Part shown: one piece after another, positions 48,817-59,410 of the stretch
Layout: every line of letters begins with the position of its first letter
How positions within the stretch are numbered: position 1 is the first letter of the stretch
DNA from: Inia geoffrensis
Lineage: Eukaryota; Chordata; Mammalia; Artiodactyla; Iniidae
DNA: 64,000 nt
Assembly (NCBI GenBank): GCA_036417435.1
Contig: CM070905.1
Coordinates: forward strand, 21,801,592-21,865,591
Direction of reading: 5' to 3'
Notes under the pieces: generated by a model
What the model was told of the DNA's origin: nothing
Databases searched by the model: none
What the model saw: the letters and a program-made list of their open reading frames with translations, nothing else
Program-made: the position numbers and the translations under genes

Positions 48817-49786
48817 AGGAGTTTCCTTTTATGCAGTCAAATTTTATCAGTCCTTTTTACATTGTTTCTTTGTGTCTTATTTGAAAAATTCTTCGTTAGG
48901 CTGAGGTCATATAAAAATATTCTCCTCTGTTTTCTACTAAAAGTTTTCAAGTTGTGCTTTTCACAGGTTCACCTGCAATCCATCTAAAATGGAGTTGTCT
49001 GTATATTGTGAGTTGTAGTTACCTCATTTTATTTTCTCATGGACAGCCAGTTTTCCTAGCAGCATTTATCAATGGTGCATCTTTTCTCTACTGACCTGCA
49101 GTGCCATCTTGCCACGTCAAGTTTCCATCTATATAGGTCTTTTTTGTTTTATTGGGGTTTTTTCCTTGCTTCAGTTCTACACTTTCTTTATGATATCTTT
49201 ATTTCTTTATTGTATCTTATTGTCTGGTAGGGTAAATCCTCCCTTCTCCTTGTTCTTCTTTAAAATTGTCCCTACTTTTTGCCTTTTGTCTGACATGCGT
49301 TTTAGACTTAGATTACAAGAAGAATCTTCCTTGGATTGAGTTCATGTGTTGACTTTATAGATTAATTTGAGGAGTCTTGACATCTTTGCAGAATAGATGT
49401 TTCCTGTCAATGTCATCTTTAACATCTATATCTAGGTATTTGTACTGCACACATAATCTTTATACCTTACCTTTTTACTAAATACTGACATTTTGTATGT
49501 TAATAAATACATTTCTTAATCAACAGTTTAAGGTCTACGTGACCATCCATTTATTTAATCATGCCCCTGTTGACAGTTAGATTGACACAGTTCACAATGA
49601 TTATTCTTGAACTTACATCTTTCCCATCACTAAATTATGTATAAATATTCACCTGTGTTTTATTCTTGTAATGCCAGGCTGTCATATAATTAAACATCTA
49701 TCTGGAATAGATTCAGAGGTAAGATGTGAGAAAAACATCTAACTTACCCCATGGGGTTGGCCGTATTCACATACTTTGTCCTTTTT

Positions 49787-49987
49787 TTTTTTTTTTCCTG
49801 TACACGGGCCTCTCACTGTTGTGGCCTCTCCCGTTGCAGAGCGCTGGCTCTGGACGCCCAGGCTCAGCGGCCATGGCTCACGGGCCCAGCCGCTCCACAG
49901 TATGTGGGATCCTCCCAGACCGGGGCACGAACCCATGTACCCTGCATTGGCAGGTGGACTCTCAACCACTGCGCCACCAGGGAAGCC
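49787..49987 (-). mobile_element. CHR-2 type SINE (cetacean)
   Basis: Minus-strand CHR-2. The target duplication CACATACTTTGTCCTTTT is 18 bp and perfect (49769-49786 and 49988-50005), which suggests a fairly recent insertion. Confidence 0.93.
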
Positions 49988-50440
49988 CACATACTTTGTC
50001 CTTTTGATCTGACTTTGCCTTTTTTGTTTCACTGTCAAGGAACCATCCGCAGTGCCCACACCGCGATAGACGTTGGAGTAAGTGAACCAATTTTTAATAT
50101 TTGTTGTATTTTCGGGCATGTTACTCTTCCATGGGTCCGTCTGTTGATTCCAGGTACATACCACACTGTCTTAACTACGAGAGCCGTTAGAACACCCTAC
50201 TTCATCAGCAGCAGCACTATTTTATTTTTTAGATTTGTCTGGGATATTTCTACATCATTTCTCTTTCAGAAAAACTTTAAATAGTTGGTCACTTTCCCTC
50301 TAGAACTGTTATGATTTTGATTGACAGTGTGTTAGTTTTCTGAAAAAAATTTAGTCATTTGTATTTTAATTTCCTGGCCTGACGAGTACTGCATATTCAT
50401 CTAGCTTATGAATTCTGGAACTTTTTGGTTAGAGAAGATA

Positions 50441-51145
50441 AATCCCCAGATTTCTTTTTCAATTAAAATTCAGGGCAATGAAGGAAATCCATCGCAGCAA
50501 ACGGAGTCATGCCACGTGTTTATTCTGTAGACAAGTGTCTTTCTACATTGAGCAGCACTTCAGGGGCTTCACCTCCCCCCTGCGGAACATGGCTCACACG
50601 GTACCATGCGCCCTGGCTGGACAGATTCTTGAAGCTAGGGTTGTGTACTCCTTGGCCAGAAAAGTCTTTTAATGATCTTCCTCCTACAAATCTTTAAGGG
50701 AATTCTGTGCCTCCCCTTCTCTGATTTACCTTTTTTATGGTAAAGAAATAGGACACAGAGCCTGTAGGGTATGGGAGGGAAGGCTGCATAACTCTTTTTC
50801 CCACCTGCTTGGATTCTGGCAGTGGTACTTGCTAAGTGAAGGCTAGAGGCTGGTTTGTCGTGTGTTTTCACAGAGCACTGGTGGCTCCAGGCCAACCCAT
50901 TTAGCCTTTGTCTTTTTTTCTTGCATAAAATTGCCTATTTTTCACTTCCAATGGGGGTGTTAGGCACTCAGAGATGTCTGTTCCTGTTTCACATGCACAC
51001 CATCTGTGGTCCCTGGCATCTTAGGTTCCCAGATTGGCCGAAGTCGGTCAGCATACAGAGTGGCCGGGGTCCTAGCCTGTGTTTGTGCCTGTTGGTGCAA
51101 GCCAGTGTTGCAGCGCCCACCTGAAGCACCAGGCGTTGGTGCTGT
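50441..51145. other. Unassigned DNA with splice-site look-alikes
   Basis: On the minus strand 50730-50761 has an excellent acceptor (ccctcccataccctacag) and donor (AAAG|GTAAAT), but is only 32 nt. A second candidate lies near 50578-50620 (donor GGGGAG|GTGAAG). Neither could be tied firmly to the gene chain. Confidence 0.3.
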
Positions 51146-51149
51146 GGAC

Positions 51150-51860
51150 GGAGTTTTTAAAAGTTTGAATAAACTATTTATTTAGAATACTTTCAGAAAA
51201 GTTGCAAAGACAGTACAGAGAGTTCCCATACGTCCCCCACCCAGTTACCCCAGTTGATAACTCTTACCTATGTATCGTATTTGTCACTATTAAGGACCAA
51301 ACATTGGTACATTAGTATTAACTAATTAAAATCCACATTTTATTCAGACTTCACTAGTTTTCCCGTAATACCCTTTTTCTGTTCCAGGATCCACCCAGGA
51401 TATCATATTACGTCTTGTCATCATGTCTTAAGTTCCTCTGGTCTGTGACAGTTCCTTAGATTTTCCTTGTTTTTCATGATGTCAGTTTTGAGGAATACTG
51501 GTAAGATGTTCTGTAGAACGTTCATCAGTTCAGGTATCTCTCGTGTTTTTCTGATTACTAGCCTGGGGTTGTGGGGTTTTAAGAGGAAGACCACAGAGGT
51601 GAAGTGACATTCTTATCACGTTGTGTGCAGGGAACATGCCATCATCACGACTTATCCCTGATGTCGCTGACCTTGGTCACCTGGCCAGGGTAGTGTTTGA
51701 TCACCTGGCCAGGGTAGTGTTTGCAAGGCTCCTCAACTGTAAACGTATTCTCCCCACCCCACCCCTTAGCAACTCTATTCTTTGGAAGCAAGTCAATAAG
51801 CAGAGTGTAGTCCCAATTTAAGAGACTTGTTAATTGTCCTATCCGTCTGGACCCTGTTAT
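51150..51860 (-). repeat. Old L1M fragment, antisense, with a 24-bp duplication
   Basis: Antisense L1M 3' sequence: 'agaaaagttgcaaagacagt', 'ttcatcagttcaggtatctc', 'tggaagcaagtcaataagc'. Inside it, a 24-bp unit beginning tcacctggccagggtagtg is repeated directly at 51677-51700 and 51701-51724. Confidence 0.65.
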
Positions 51861-53050
51861 ATTTAAACCATGCCTATTGTTTTTTGTACTTTGTGTTTAA
51901 AGCCTTAAGAATAAATAAAAACTGCCTAGGCCTAAAAAGGACTTGAAGTATAGTTAGTAACTATGTTTCTCCCAGTCTTTGTATATTTGCTTTATTGGTT
52001 TTATTTAAAAATCTTCATAACCTGTGTGCTACATCCTCGTACCACGTGGGCTACTCCATTCAAACCTTAGGAGTTCACATTACAGATTGTTTGTTGTGTT
52101 GTTTGTGGGGTGAAATGCTCAATTAATTTGATTTTTTTTGGGTCTGATTAGTTTTTTGAACTCAAATGACTTTACATTTTCACTTCAAGTCCATTTCTAA
52201 AGAAGAATGAAAGAAGAATATTTTACTGTTTTGGCATGTAATAGGAACGTTCTTGAAATGATATATATAAAAATTGTTTTTGTTCATCGTATCACCATTG
52301 TATGTGCTCTTAAGGAACCTACTATTTCAAAAAAACCCTGTAATAAGTTTGTGATGCCGAAAATGACCGACTTTGCAAATCCACATTTGCAGACACTTCA
52401 TTTCATCCATAGGTGCGCACATTTCATTAAGGTGGACTGGTTAAAGTGTGTTTTCAGAACATTAGAACTTCATGTTCCTCCTTCTTACGATTGTGAACTT
52501 ACTTAAGAAATTGTTTTTAGTGTGTCAGAGGATGTTGTCTGTAAGTCCATCTTAGAATCCAGTACTAGAAGAGAAAGTTCAAAAAGTACATTTTAAGGGG
52601 GCTTTTGTTCACTTCATGGTCAACTCAGTATGACAGCTCAAAAACAGAATAATGTTTTTAATCAACGGCAGGGGAAGTCCTTTCCCTGGCCCCTCAATTC
52701 TACTTTCAGTCAGTCAAAAGAGTCTTAGATTCATGTGGGGAATTCCCACGTGTTCTATTATAGGTCTCTTTAGAAGCTTTCATATATGTGTGGAATGGAG
52801 GACAGTACTGCATACGTTTTCTATCTGTTGTGTAAGTGCTGTTCAGCATACTGGTACTGTGTTTTAATATTACTCATTTTTTTTTCTAAGTATAGATGTG
52901 CAAGAATGAGAAAGGCTGAGCTTTATAAAATGAAATAGAAAAAATGAATTTGTTCTCAGGTCGGTTAAAGGCCCGTTAAATGTAAGATCTTTGGATATAT
53001 GCAGGCTCTTTTTTCTGCAGTAAGTAAAGAAAATTCTACAGAGCTTTGGA
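51861..53050. other. AT-rich DNA, no gene called
   Basis: No repeat recognised. The minus-strand segment 52503-52564 has strong acceptor and donor sites, but its only long frame ends in TAA exactly at the donor, so it could at best be untranslated. Confidence 0.35.
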
Positions 53051-53059
53051 GACAGGAGG

Positions 53060-54230
53060 CCCCGTCAGCTGCCTTTCGCTGCACGAACCGGCCCCTCTCT
53101 GGTTAGTTGCAGGCTCTCCTGTCCTTCATGCTCAGAGTCAGGCAGAGTTTTACTGCTCAGATCTGGCAGGCATGTGTCCTGCATTTACCGTCAGGTCAGA
53201 TTCCTAAGGACTAGAAGTACTCTTCAAAAAGATATTAAATGTTGAGCCATTTTGGGGAAACTATACCAGGTTGAAGATCCATGACATACCACAGGTAATT
53301 GGTATACTCGGAAGAAGGCAGTCAGAGAACGTGTGTGTGGACCACCTGCGCTGTGCTGCACTTTCCCGAGCTGCGTGGCCGAAGCCGTGGCTTCTGGGGG
53401 GACAGGGTTATGTTTACCCTCCCGTTGACCCCATTACCTTGTCCCGCCAGGGACATGTGAGAACCCCAGCAGCAAACAGGAAGCGGCCGTCCACTCCACC
53501 ACTCTGCACGCGCGTTTGCAAAAACAACTTAGTACCGAATGGAAGTTGTCTTCGATGAGAGGAAATCTCATAACTGGTACACAGGAGGCAGGGTGCCTGG
53601 GCGTCCTCTGCCTCGTCCTCCATGCCATGCCCGGGCCTTGGTGGGGTTTGTTGTTGGGGAAAGAGATATGGAGTATTGGGGGAGGTGGGCATGGAACAGA
53701 GGCTGTCTTTCCCTTAAGGCATTTACAGGTCCTCCCAGCCCCATCCAGAAGCCAACCAGGAGTAAAAAACAACAACAACAAAAGTTTCTCCTGCGTTTTT
53801 CCCTGGTGCTTCCGCAGGTCTTTATATCTCAAAACCCTACTTACATGTTATTTTCACGAAAAACTAAGTTTTGGTGTTCCTATGCCAGGAAGATTCCATC
53901 TGTGAGGGTACCTTGAAACTGTTACCTGTCTTCTATTGCCCCCCTTTTTATGTTGCTTCTCCTCTAAGATCCCCTGTGGTTTTCCTCTGGTGGCAAAACT
54001 TCAGGGAATTGTGCGTTTGAACCACCTCCTGCTGAGCTGTCTGCGCTCTCCAGCGGACTTGGGACAGTCCTTACGGGGTCCTCGCGTGCCTGCTCTGAGC
54101 CGGTCTGCTGGAGAGCGCTGCATGGGCTGCCTTGTGGAGTCCAGCCCCCCTCGGTCCAGAACCACACTGCATCTCAGGGGCGGTTTTGAAGCTGCACGGT
54201 GAATGCCTCTTGCAGTAAAAAAGTTTTTTC
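53060..54230. promoter_or_regulatory. Short CpG-enriched patch, possible regulatory region
   Basis: Against the AT-rich, CpG-poor background, 53341-53520 has about 60% G+C and about 12 CpG sites in 180 bp by hand count, near 0.7 of expectation. A second, weaker CpG cluster lies at about 54010-54190. This is too short for a confident CpG island, and no TATA box or initiator stands out. It could be a promoter, an enhancer or only a GC-rich repeat remnant. Confidence 0.3.
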
Positions 54231-54249
54231 AGCTTCATGTCTCTCCTAC

Positions 54250-55165
54250 ATTCATTCATTCAACAAACATTTATTACGTGCTCATTTTGAAACAGGCTCT
54301 GTGATAAGGTGAGAGATAACAGAAATAAAAAGGCCCAACACTGTCTTCAGTAAGCTTCCAGTCTAGGGAGATAAGTAGAGTGCAGTGTGGTAACAGCTCT
54401 GATATAGAAGCGCCTGGGAAGGCCTGCAGTCCAGACACTCATGGCAGATGGTTCTGGCGAAACTGATAGATGACCTAGGTTTGGGAGGCTGGAAGATGGG
54501 GGAGAAGACGGGGGTTATGGTAAAGGAAGGAGAGTGAGAGCCAGGGGATATGTAAGCTCTGGAGGTGCTCCTGGGGGAGGTTGCTGCCTTTTCAAAAGCC
54601 TATACGGTCTCGAGACTGAGGAACATGCTGGAAACTGCAGGGTGTCAGGACCTGCTTGAGGTTAGTGTTTGTTAAAGAAAACTCAGACGAGTTATGAGCA
54701 CGTGCCAGCGTTTTATTGCAGTTTTGCAACGCAAGGGAAGAGGCCCGTGGTAGGTGTATTCAGAGAGTCACTCTTGGTAGGAAGAAAGATTAAATCATCA
54801 TTGAAAAGAATGTCTGGTTATAAATCCTTAGACTCTGATAGTTGACAGTCAGCTGGGTGGGTGGTAGTGAGTTCCCAGAGCAAACCTTTATCTTCTTAAA
54901 GTTTACTAGAAAGTTGCATAGAAAAAAGCATTTTATCTGGAATGCTGTTGATGTCTTTTCACTAGGATGTTGTGAATTTTACAGTAGGCAATTTGGTTCT
55001 GTTCCAGAGCAGGTTTGGGGCAGTTTTTCTTTTATAGGTTCAAGGTCACAGTGGAGTGCCGCGCAGTTTTCAGGGATCTGCTGGTGAAGAGCTTTGGTAA
55101 CCTAAGCTGAGGAGAGTTTGGATTTTTATCCTGAGGGCAATAGGGAGTCACTGAGGGAATCTTCA
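54250..55165 (-). repeat. L2-like antisense repeat with an unassigned insertion
   Basis: The left part (cattcattcattcaacaaac, aagcttccagtctagggaga) and a right part near 55105-55165 (tggatttttatcctgagggc) look like one L2-type antisense element. The intervening 54660-55080 is of different character and unassigned. Confidence 0.5.
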
Positions 55166-56545
55166 ACCCCACCCTTCAGTGTGGGGAGGGGATTAGCTGC
55201 AGTGTGAGGCTGCAGCAGCAGGGGTGGAAGTTAGTAGAATATTTTAACTCTCCAGGGGAAAAATGAGAGCTTTGAGTTCAGTCTGTCTCCTCCTTTGTCC
55301 CCCTCGTCCCCAGCCCCTCCACCTGGAGCAGCTCTGAGACAGAAGCATAGCTGCCGGGTGGAGGTGAGAATTAGCAGTTGCTTTTCCTCCAAAAGAGTCG
55401 GTTTTAACTTTTTAAATTTAGATGAAAATTTTTCTTACCACAATAAAAGAAAAGATGGTTATGTTAGGATGAAGGTGAAAAGATTTTACAGGAAGAGCTC
55501 AGGGAGGAGAGCCGAGACCCTTCCAGTGGGGCGGTGGGCCCCCTCTGTCTCCAGCCCTGGGCCTGGTCCCCCACCCTCTCCTTCCAGGCGTGGTCCATCT
55601 CTTTTGAGACACCAGAAGCAGTGTCAGAACCCAGGGTGTCACCTGGACTTGGCCTCGGCCTTGAGGCCGTCCTCAGCATTTCTGCCCTAATATGCTGTAA
55701 TTACGTAAGGTTCTGTCCTCCCTCAGAAATCTGCAGGCTGCTTCAGTGCATCTGCTGTGGTTAAAATAGAACCTTCAGAAGTGCCCTTGCCCCAGGTTGC
55801 ATACCTGTTGGCATGGGACGATCTGCGCTGTGTTTTCTTGTCACTATTTAACAATGTCATGGTGTCATTCTGTGCACAGGTGTAGCTAGGTTACAAGAAT
55901 TCTCAGGGAACCTGAACTTGGGCTACGTCTCAGTGGTCTGTGGGGTTGTACCCCTGTAACCGGATTCTTCTTTGGCAGGTGTCTCTGTGGTCTTACTGTT
56001 CCAGTGTTTCCTCTGTTCTCTCATTATAATGTTTAATCACTGTCTTGTTAACATACTGCCATAAAAATAACCCTCCATAGATACTTGCTATAAATTGTAC
56101 GGGCGTATTTGAGAATACGCACTCTCTTCTAAACTTGATGTGAATAGGGACTTGCCCTTAATTTCTATTCCTGTTAGAAACATATATTCAAAATAAATAA
56201 TTATTCTCCTTTTTAAAAATTGTCATCCAGGTTGCAGAAATATCTGCCTCTAAGAACTCAGGAGGACCTACTTTGTGGGAGCAAAGGTAGTGAGTCATAC
56301 CTGCAAGCTTGGAGACGAGAGTTCACTTGCGCCTCTTCATCCAGTCCGGACGTTTCCTCGGCAACCATTTATGCAGCAATTAAAAGATGAGGAGCTAAGA
56401 GGTATGTACTTGGACATTTTAATCCTCAGATGCAATCCCTGTCAGACTGAAAACCTCAGTTTTCATTTTTTTCATTTAAAATAAGTAAATAAAAATGCTT
56501 AATACTTAATTATAGAAAAACACACTATTAAGGTATGTGTATGTT
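55166..56545. other. Mostly unique DNA with plus-strand exon candidates
   Basis: Plus-strand segments 55314-55363 and 56231-56286 each sit between a credible acceptor and donor and are in compatible phase. They are described as a finding, not called as genes, because no family match or start codon supports them. Confidence 0.3.
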
Positions 56546-56554
56546 TTGTGCTGT

Positions 56555-56801
56555 CTTTTTTTTTTTTTAACTTTATTGGAGTATAATTGCTTTACAATGG
56601 TGTGTTAGTTTCTGTTTTATAACAAAGTGAATCAGCTATATGTATACTTGTATCCCCATATCCCCTCCCTCTTGCACCTCCCTCCCACCCTCCCTATCCC
56701 ACCCCTCTAGGTGGTCACAAAGCACTGAGCTGATCTCCCTGTGCTATGTGGCTGCTTCCCACTAGCTGTCTATTTTACATTTAATAGTGTGTATATGTCA
56801 A
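56555..56801 (-). mobile_element. Young 5'-truncated L1 3' end, antisense
   Basis: Poly(T) followed by the L1 3'UTR (actttattggagtataattg, gtggtcacaaagcactgagc, gctgcttcccactagctgtc). Target duplications TTGTGCTGT lie at 56546-56554 and 56802-56810. Same family as the L1 at 14949-15384. Confidence 0.85.
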
Positions 56802-57325
56802 TTGTGCTGTATCTTCTTGATGCTCTTTCTCTGATGGGAGTGTTTGTATATATTAATGCTGGCTTATTTGGGAAAGCAGAATAGAAGGTTACTGCTTGAA
56901 GTGATTTCATTTAGCTGTGAAGTTATTTGGAAACGCAGATAATCTTCTCACATGCCTGAGTATCTGAGTTTGTTATTATCAGAATATCAGCATGGGGACC
57001 AGGGAAGTCTATTAATCATTTGTTTCTTCTTTCACTGTTCACACTTAAATTTATATCTCTCCTTATGTGTTAGTTGTTTCAGTCTCCCTTAGATGGTTGC
57101 TGAAGTGTAATGCTCTGTGGCTTGAGGGAAGATGTGGAAGGGAGTGAGGGACTCTTCCACCAAGGAGACACAACCTCGGTTTGCTAAAGGTTTTCCTCCA
57201 ACTCTCCACTCTCATCCTTCTTAAATAGGTTTCTACTTGGATGTCCGTGAGGATATGATAAATATTTCTCTTCCTCTGTGAAACACTAACGCTCCCACAC
57301 TTTCTTTAACATGGACTTGCACTAA

Positions 57326-58238
57326 TCAAAACTACAATGAGATATTGTCTCACACCGGTCAGAATGGCCATCATCAAAAAATCTACAAACAATAAATGCT
57401 GGAGAGGGTGTGGAAAAAAGGGAACCCTCTTGCACTGTTGGTGGGAATGTAAATTGATACAGCCACTGTGGAGAGCAGTATGGAGGTTCCTTAAAAAACT
57501 AAAAGTAAAACTACCATATGACCCAGCAATCCCACTACCGGGCATATATACCCTGAGAAAACCATAATTCAAAAAGAGTCATGTACCAAATTGTTCATTG
57601 CAGCTCTATTTACAATAGCCAGGACATGGAAGCAACCTAAGTGTCCATCAACAGATGAATGGATAAAGAAGATGTGGCACATATATACAATGGAATATTA
57701 CTCAGCCATAAAAAGAAATGAAACTGAGTTATTTGTAGTGAGGTGGATGGACCTAGCATCTGTCATACAGAGTGAAGTAAGTCAGAAAGAGAAAAACAAA
57801 TACTGTATGCTAACACGTATATATGGCATCTAAAAAAAGAAAAAAAAAAAAGAAAAGAAAATGGTCAGAAGAGCCTAGGGGCAAGACGGGAATAAAGATG
57901 CAGACCTACTAGAGAATGGACTTAAGGATACGGGGAGGGGGAAGGGTAAGCTGGGACAAAGTGAGAGAGTGACATGGACATATATACACTACCCAAACGT
58001 AAAATAGATAGCTAGTGGGAAGCAGCCTCATAGCACAGGGAGATCAGCTCGGTGCTTTGTGACCACATAGAGGGGTGGGATAGGGAGGGTGGGAGGGAGG
58101 ACGCAAGAGGGAAGAGATATGGGAACATATGTATATGTATAACTGATTCACTTTGTTATAAAGCAGAAACTGAAACACCATTGTAAAGCAGTTATACTCT
58201 AATAAAGATGTTAAAATAAAAATTAAAAACGAAAACAA
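57326..58238 (+). mobile_element. Young 5'-truncated L1 with ORF2 C-terminus
   Basis: Contains the last part of L1 ORF2 (reverse transcriptase protein C-terminal region with motifs ALFTIARTWKQPKCP and [11 protein letters not shown]), then the 3'UTR and an A-rich tail. Target duplications AACATGGACTTGCACTAA are perfect over 18 bp (57308-57325 and 58239-58256). The reading frame breaks near 57541-57555, where an extra TA in a TATATA run shifts the frame. The element is therefore inactive. Low divergence elsewhere suggests a recent insertion. Confidence 0.92.
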
Positions 58239-58256
58239 AACATGGACTTGCACTAA

Positions 58257-59045
58257 ATTCCACCTTAATGAATAGGGTGGCTTCTTTTCATGCGCCAGTG
58301 AAAGAGGAAAGTCCTACTAGTTATATGACAGGCTCATTTTCAATAGTGTCAGAGATAATCTGAAGAGAACCATAATATTAAATCATTAGTGGTGCTAATT
58401 TTAAATAGGGCTATGCTGTGATCCTAGATCAGGTGTTCTGTAGAAATGTTAAACCCAAGATGAAATCTAGTGGTTGGCTGTTTTCTAACTGGAGACTGAG
58501 AGAAGCCACCTCCCCACTCTGAGGGCCTGAGGGCTTCATGAACGTTTTCAACTTTTAGCCACAATAATTTGAATTTTCTTTTGGATACCGCAGTCGATTC
58601 CCTTCTATCGCCAGCAACTTTGAGACTTTTACTGCAGAAATGTGACAGATTAAGTAGGTGGACTTTGTTGTTACGGTTTTTTGTCTCCTCCCTGGGTACC
58701 TAGACCTGTGGAAGAAATTATAACAAATCCCTGGTCTAGAGTCAAGCTTCTGGGCTCTTTTTTTTTCCTATAGTGAAAGTGAAAATTTACTAATTCTTAG
58801 AGTCAAAATGTATCTAAGCTACTTAATTCTTAAGTCCATTTTAACAATGACCTTTTAGTGGTACTGATGATGCAATTCTACCCTTAATTTTAACTTCTTT
58901 CTTTTAATTACATATTTGAAATGTCAGGCTGTAGTTCATGAACTTCCTTAAGTTATTTTTACACTGGGGTTATAAATAAGATAATAATTTGGCTTATTAT
59001 TTTTAATGTCTGTGACTTTTTTTGTGAAACAAAAATTGATCTGTC
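58257..59045. other. Unassigned DNA
   Basis: No repeat recognised. A plus-strand acceptor-like site at 58591-58593 (ttggataccgcag) precedes short open frames; see the plus-strand chain finding. Confidence 0.3.
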
Positions 59046-59049
59046 AATT

Positions 59050-59410
59050 GATTCATGCATTCATTCACTGAATGTCTCCTATTTGCCAGTCACTGTATTA
59101 GGTGCTGGAGATACAAAGACTAAGACCTAGTCTCTTACTTAAAAGGTGCTAACAAGTACACAAGGAGAGGCACGTAAATAAATATTGTTATAAGTATAGA
59201 AAACACTTCTGTAGTGCTTACTATATGCCAGGCACTGTTCTAAGTGCTTCCTAGGCATTAACTTTAACTCATGAATTGATAGAAAAAGCCCTATGATGTT
59301 CTTACTATTATTTTCTCTATTTTACATAAAAACAAATTAGGGCCCGGAGAGGTTAAGCACTTGTCCAAGGTCATAAAGCTTGTTTTGGTTGACAGTCGAA
59401 TGTAGGTGAG
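59050..59410. repeat. L2 antisense end followed by MIR
   Basis: 59050-59185 is an L2-type antisense end (gcattcattcactgaatgtc, ggtgctggagatacaaagac). 59195-59410 is a plus-strand MIR (gtgcttactatatgccaggc, ggcccggagaggttaagcac). Confidence 0.7.

Larger units (their letters stand above)
47936..50440 (-). repeat. Old antisense L1 sequence hosting two CHR-2 SINEs
   Basis: T-rich L1M-type sequence (ctcacaagcacttggcattg, gatgggtataaaatggtatg, tggacagccagttttcctag) in reverse orientation, interrupted at 48612-48816 and 49787-49987. Confidence 0.6.

Noticed and set aside
50730..50761. Minus-strand 32-nt segment with very good splice sites
   Set aside because: Too short to separate from chance, and no phase-anchored neighbour upstream was found.
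52503..52564. Minus-strand segment with strong acceptor (actttctcttctag) and donor (TTAA|GTAAGT)
   Set aside because: The only long frame ends in TAA exactly at the donor and the other frames have early stops, so it cannot be an internal coding exon. A 5'UTR exon remains possible.
53434..53916. Overlapping long frames on both strands (125-132 codons)
   Set aside because: Open frames on both strands reflect local G+C content. Only the short splice-bounded segment 53451-53576 is kept as a hypothesis.
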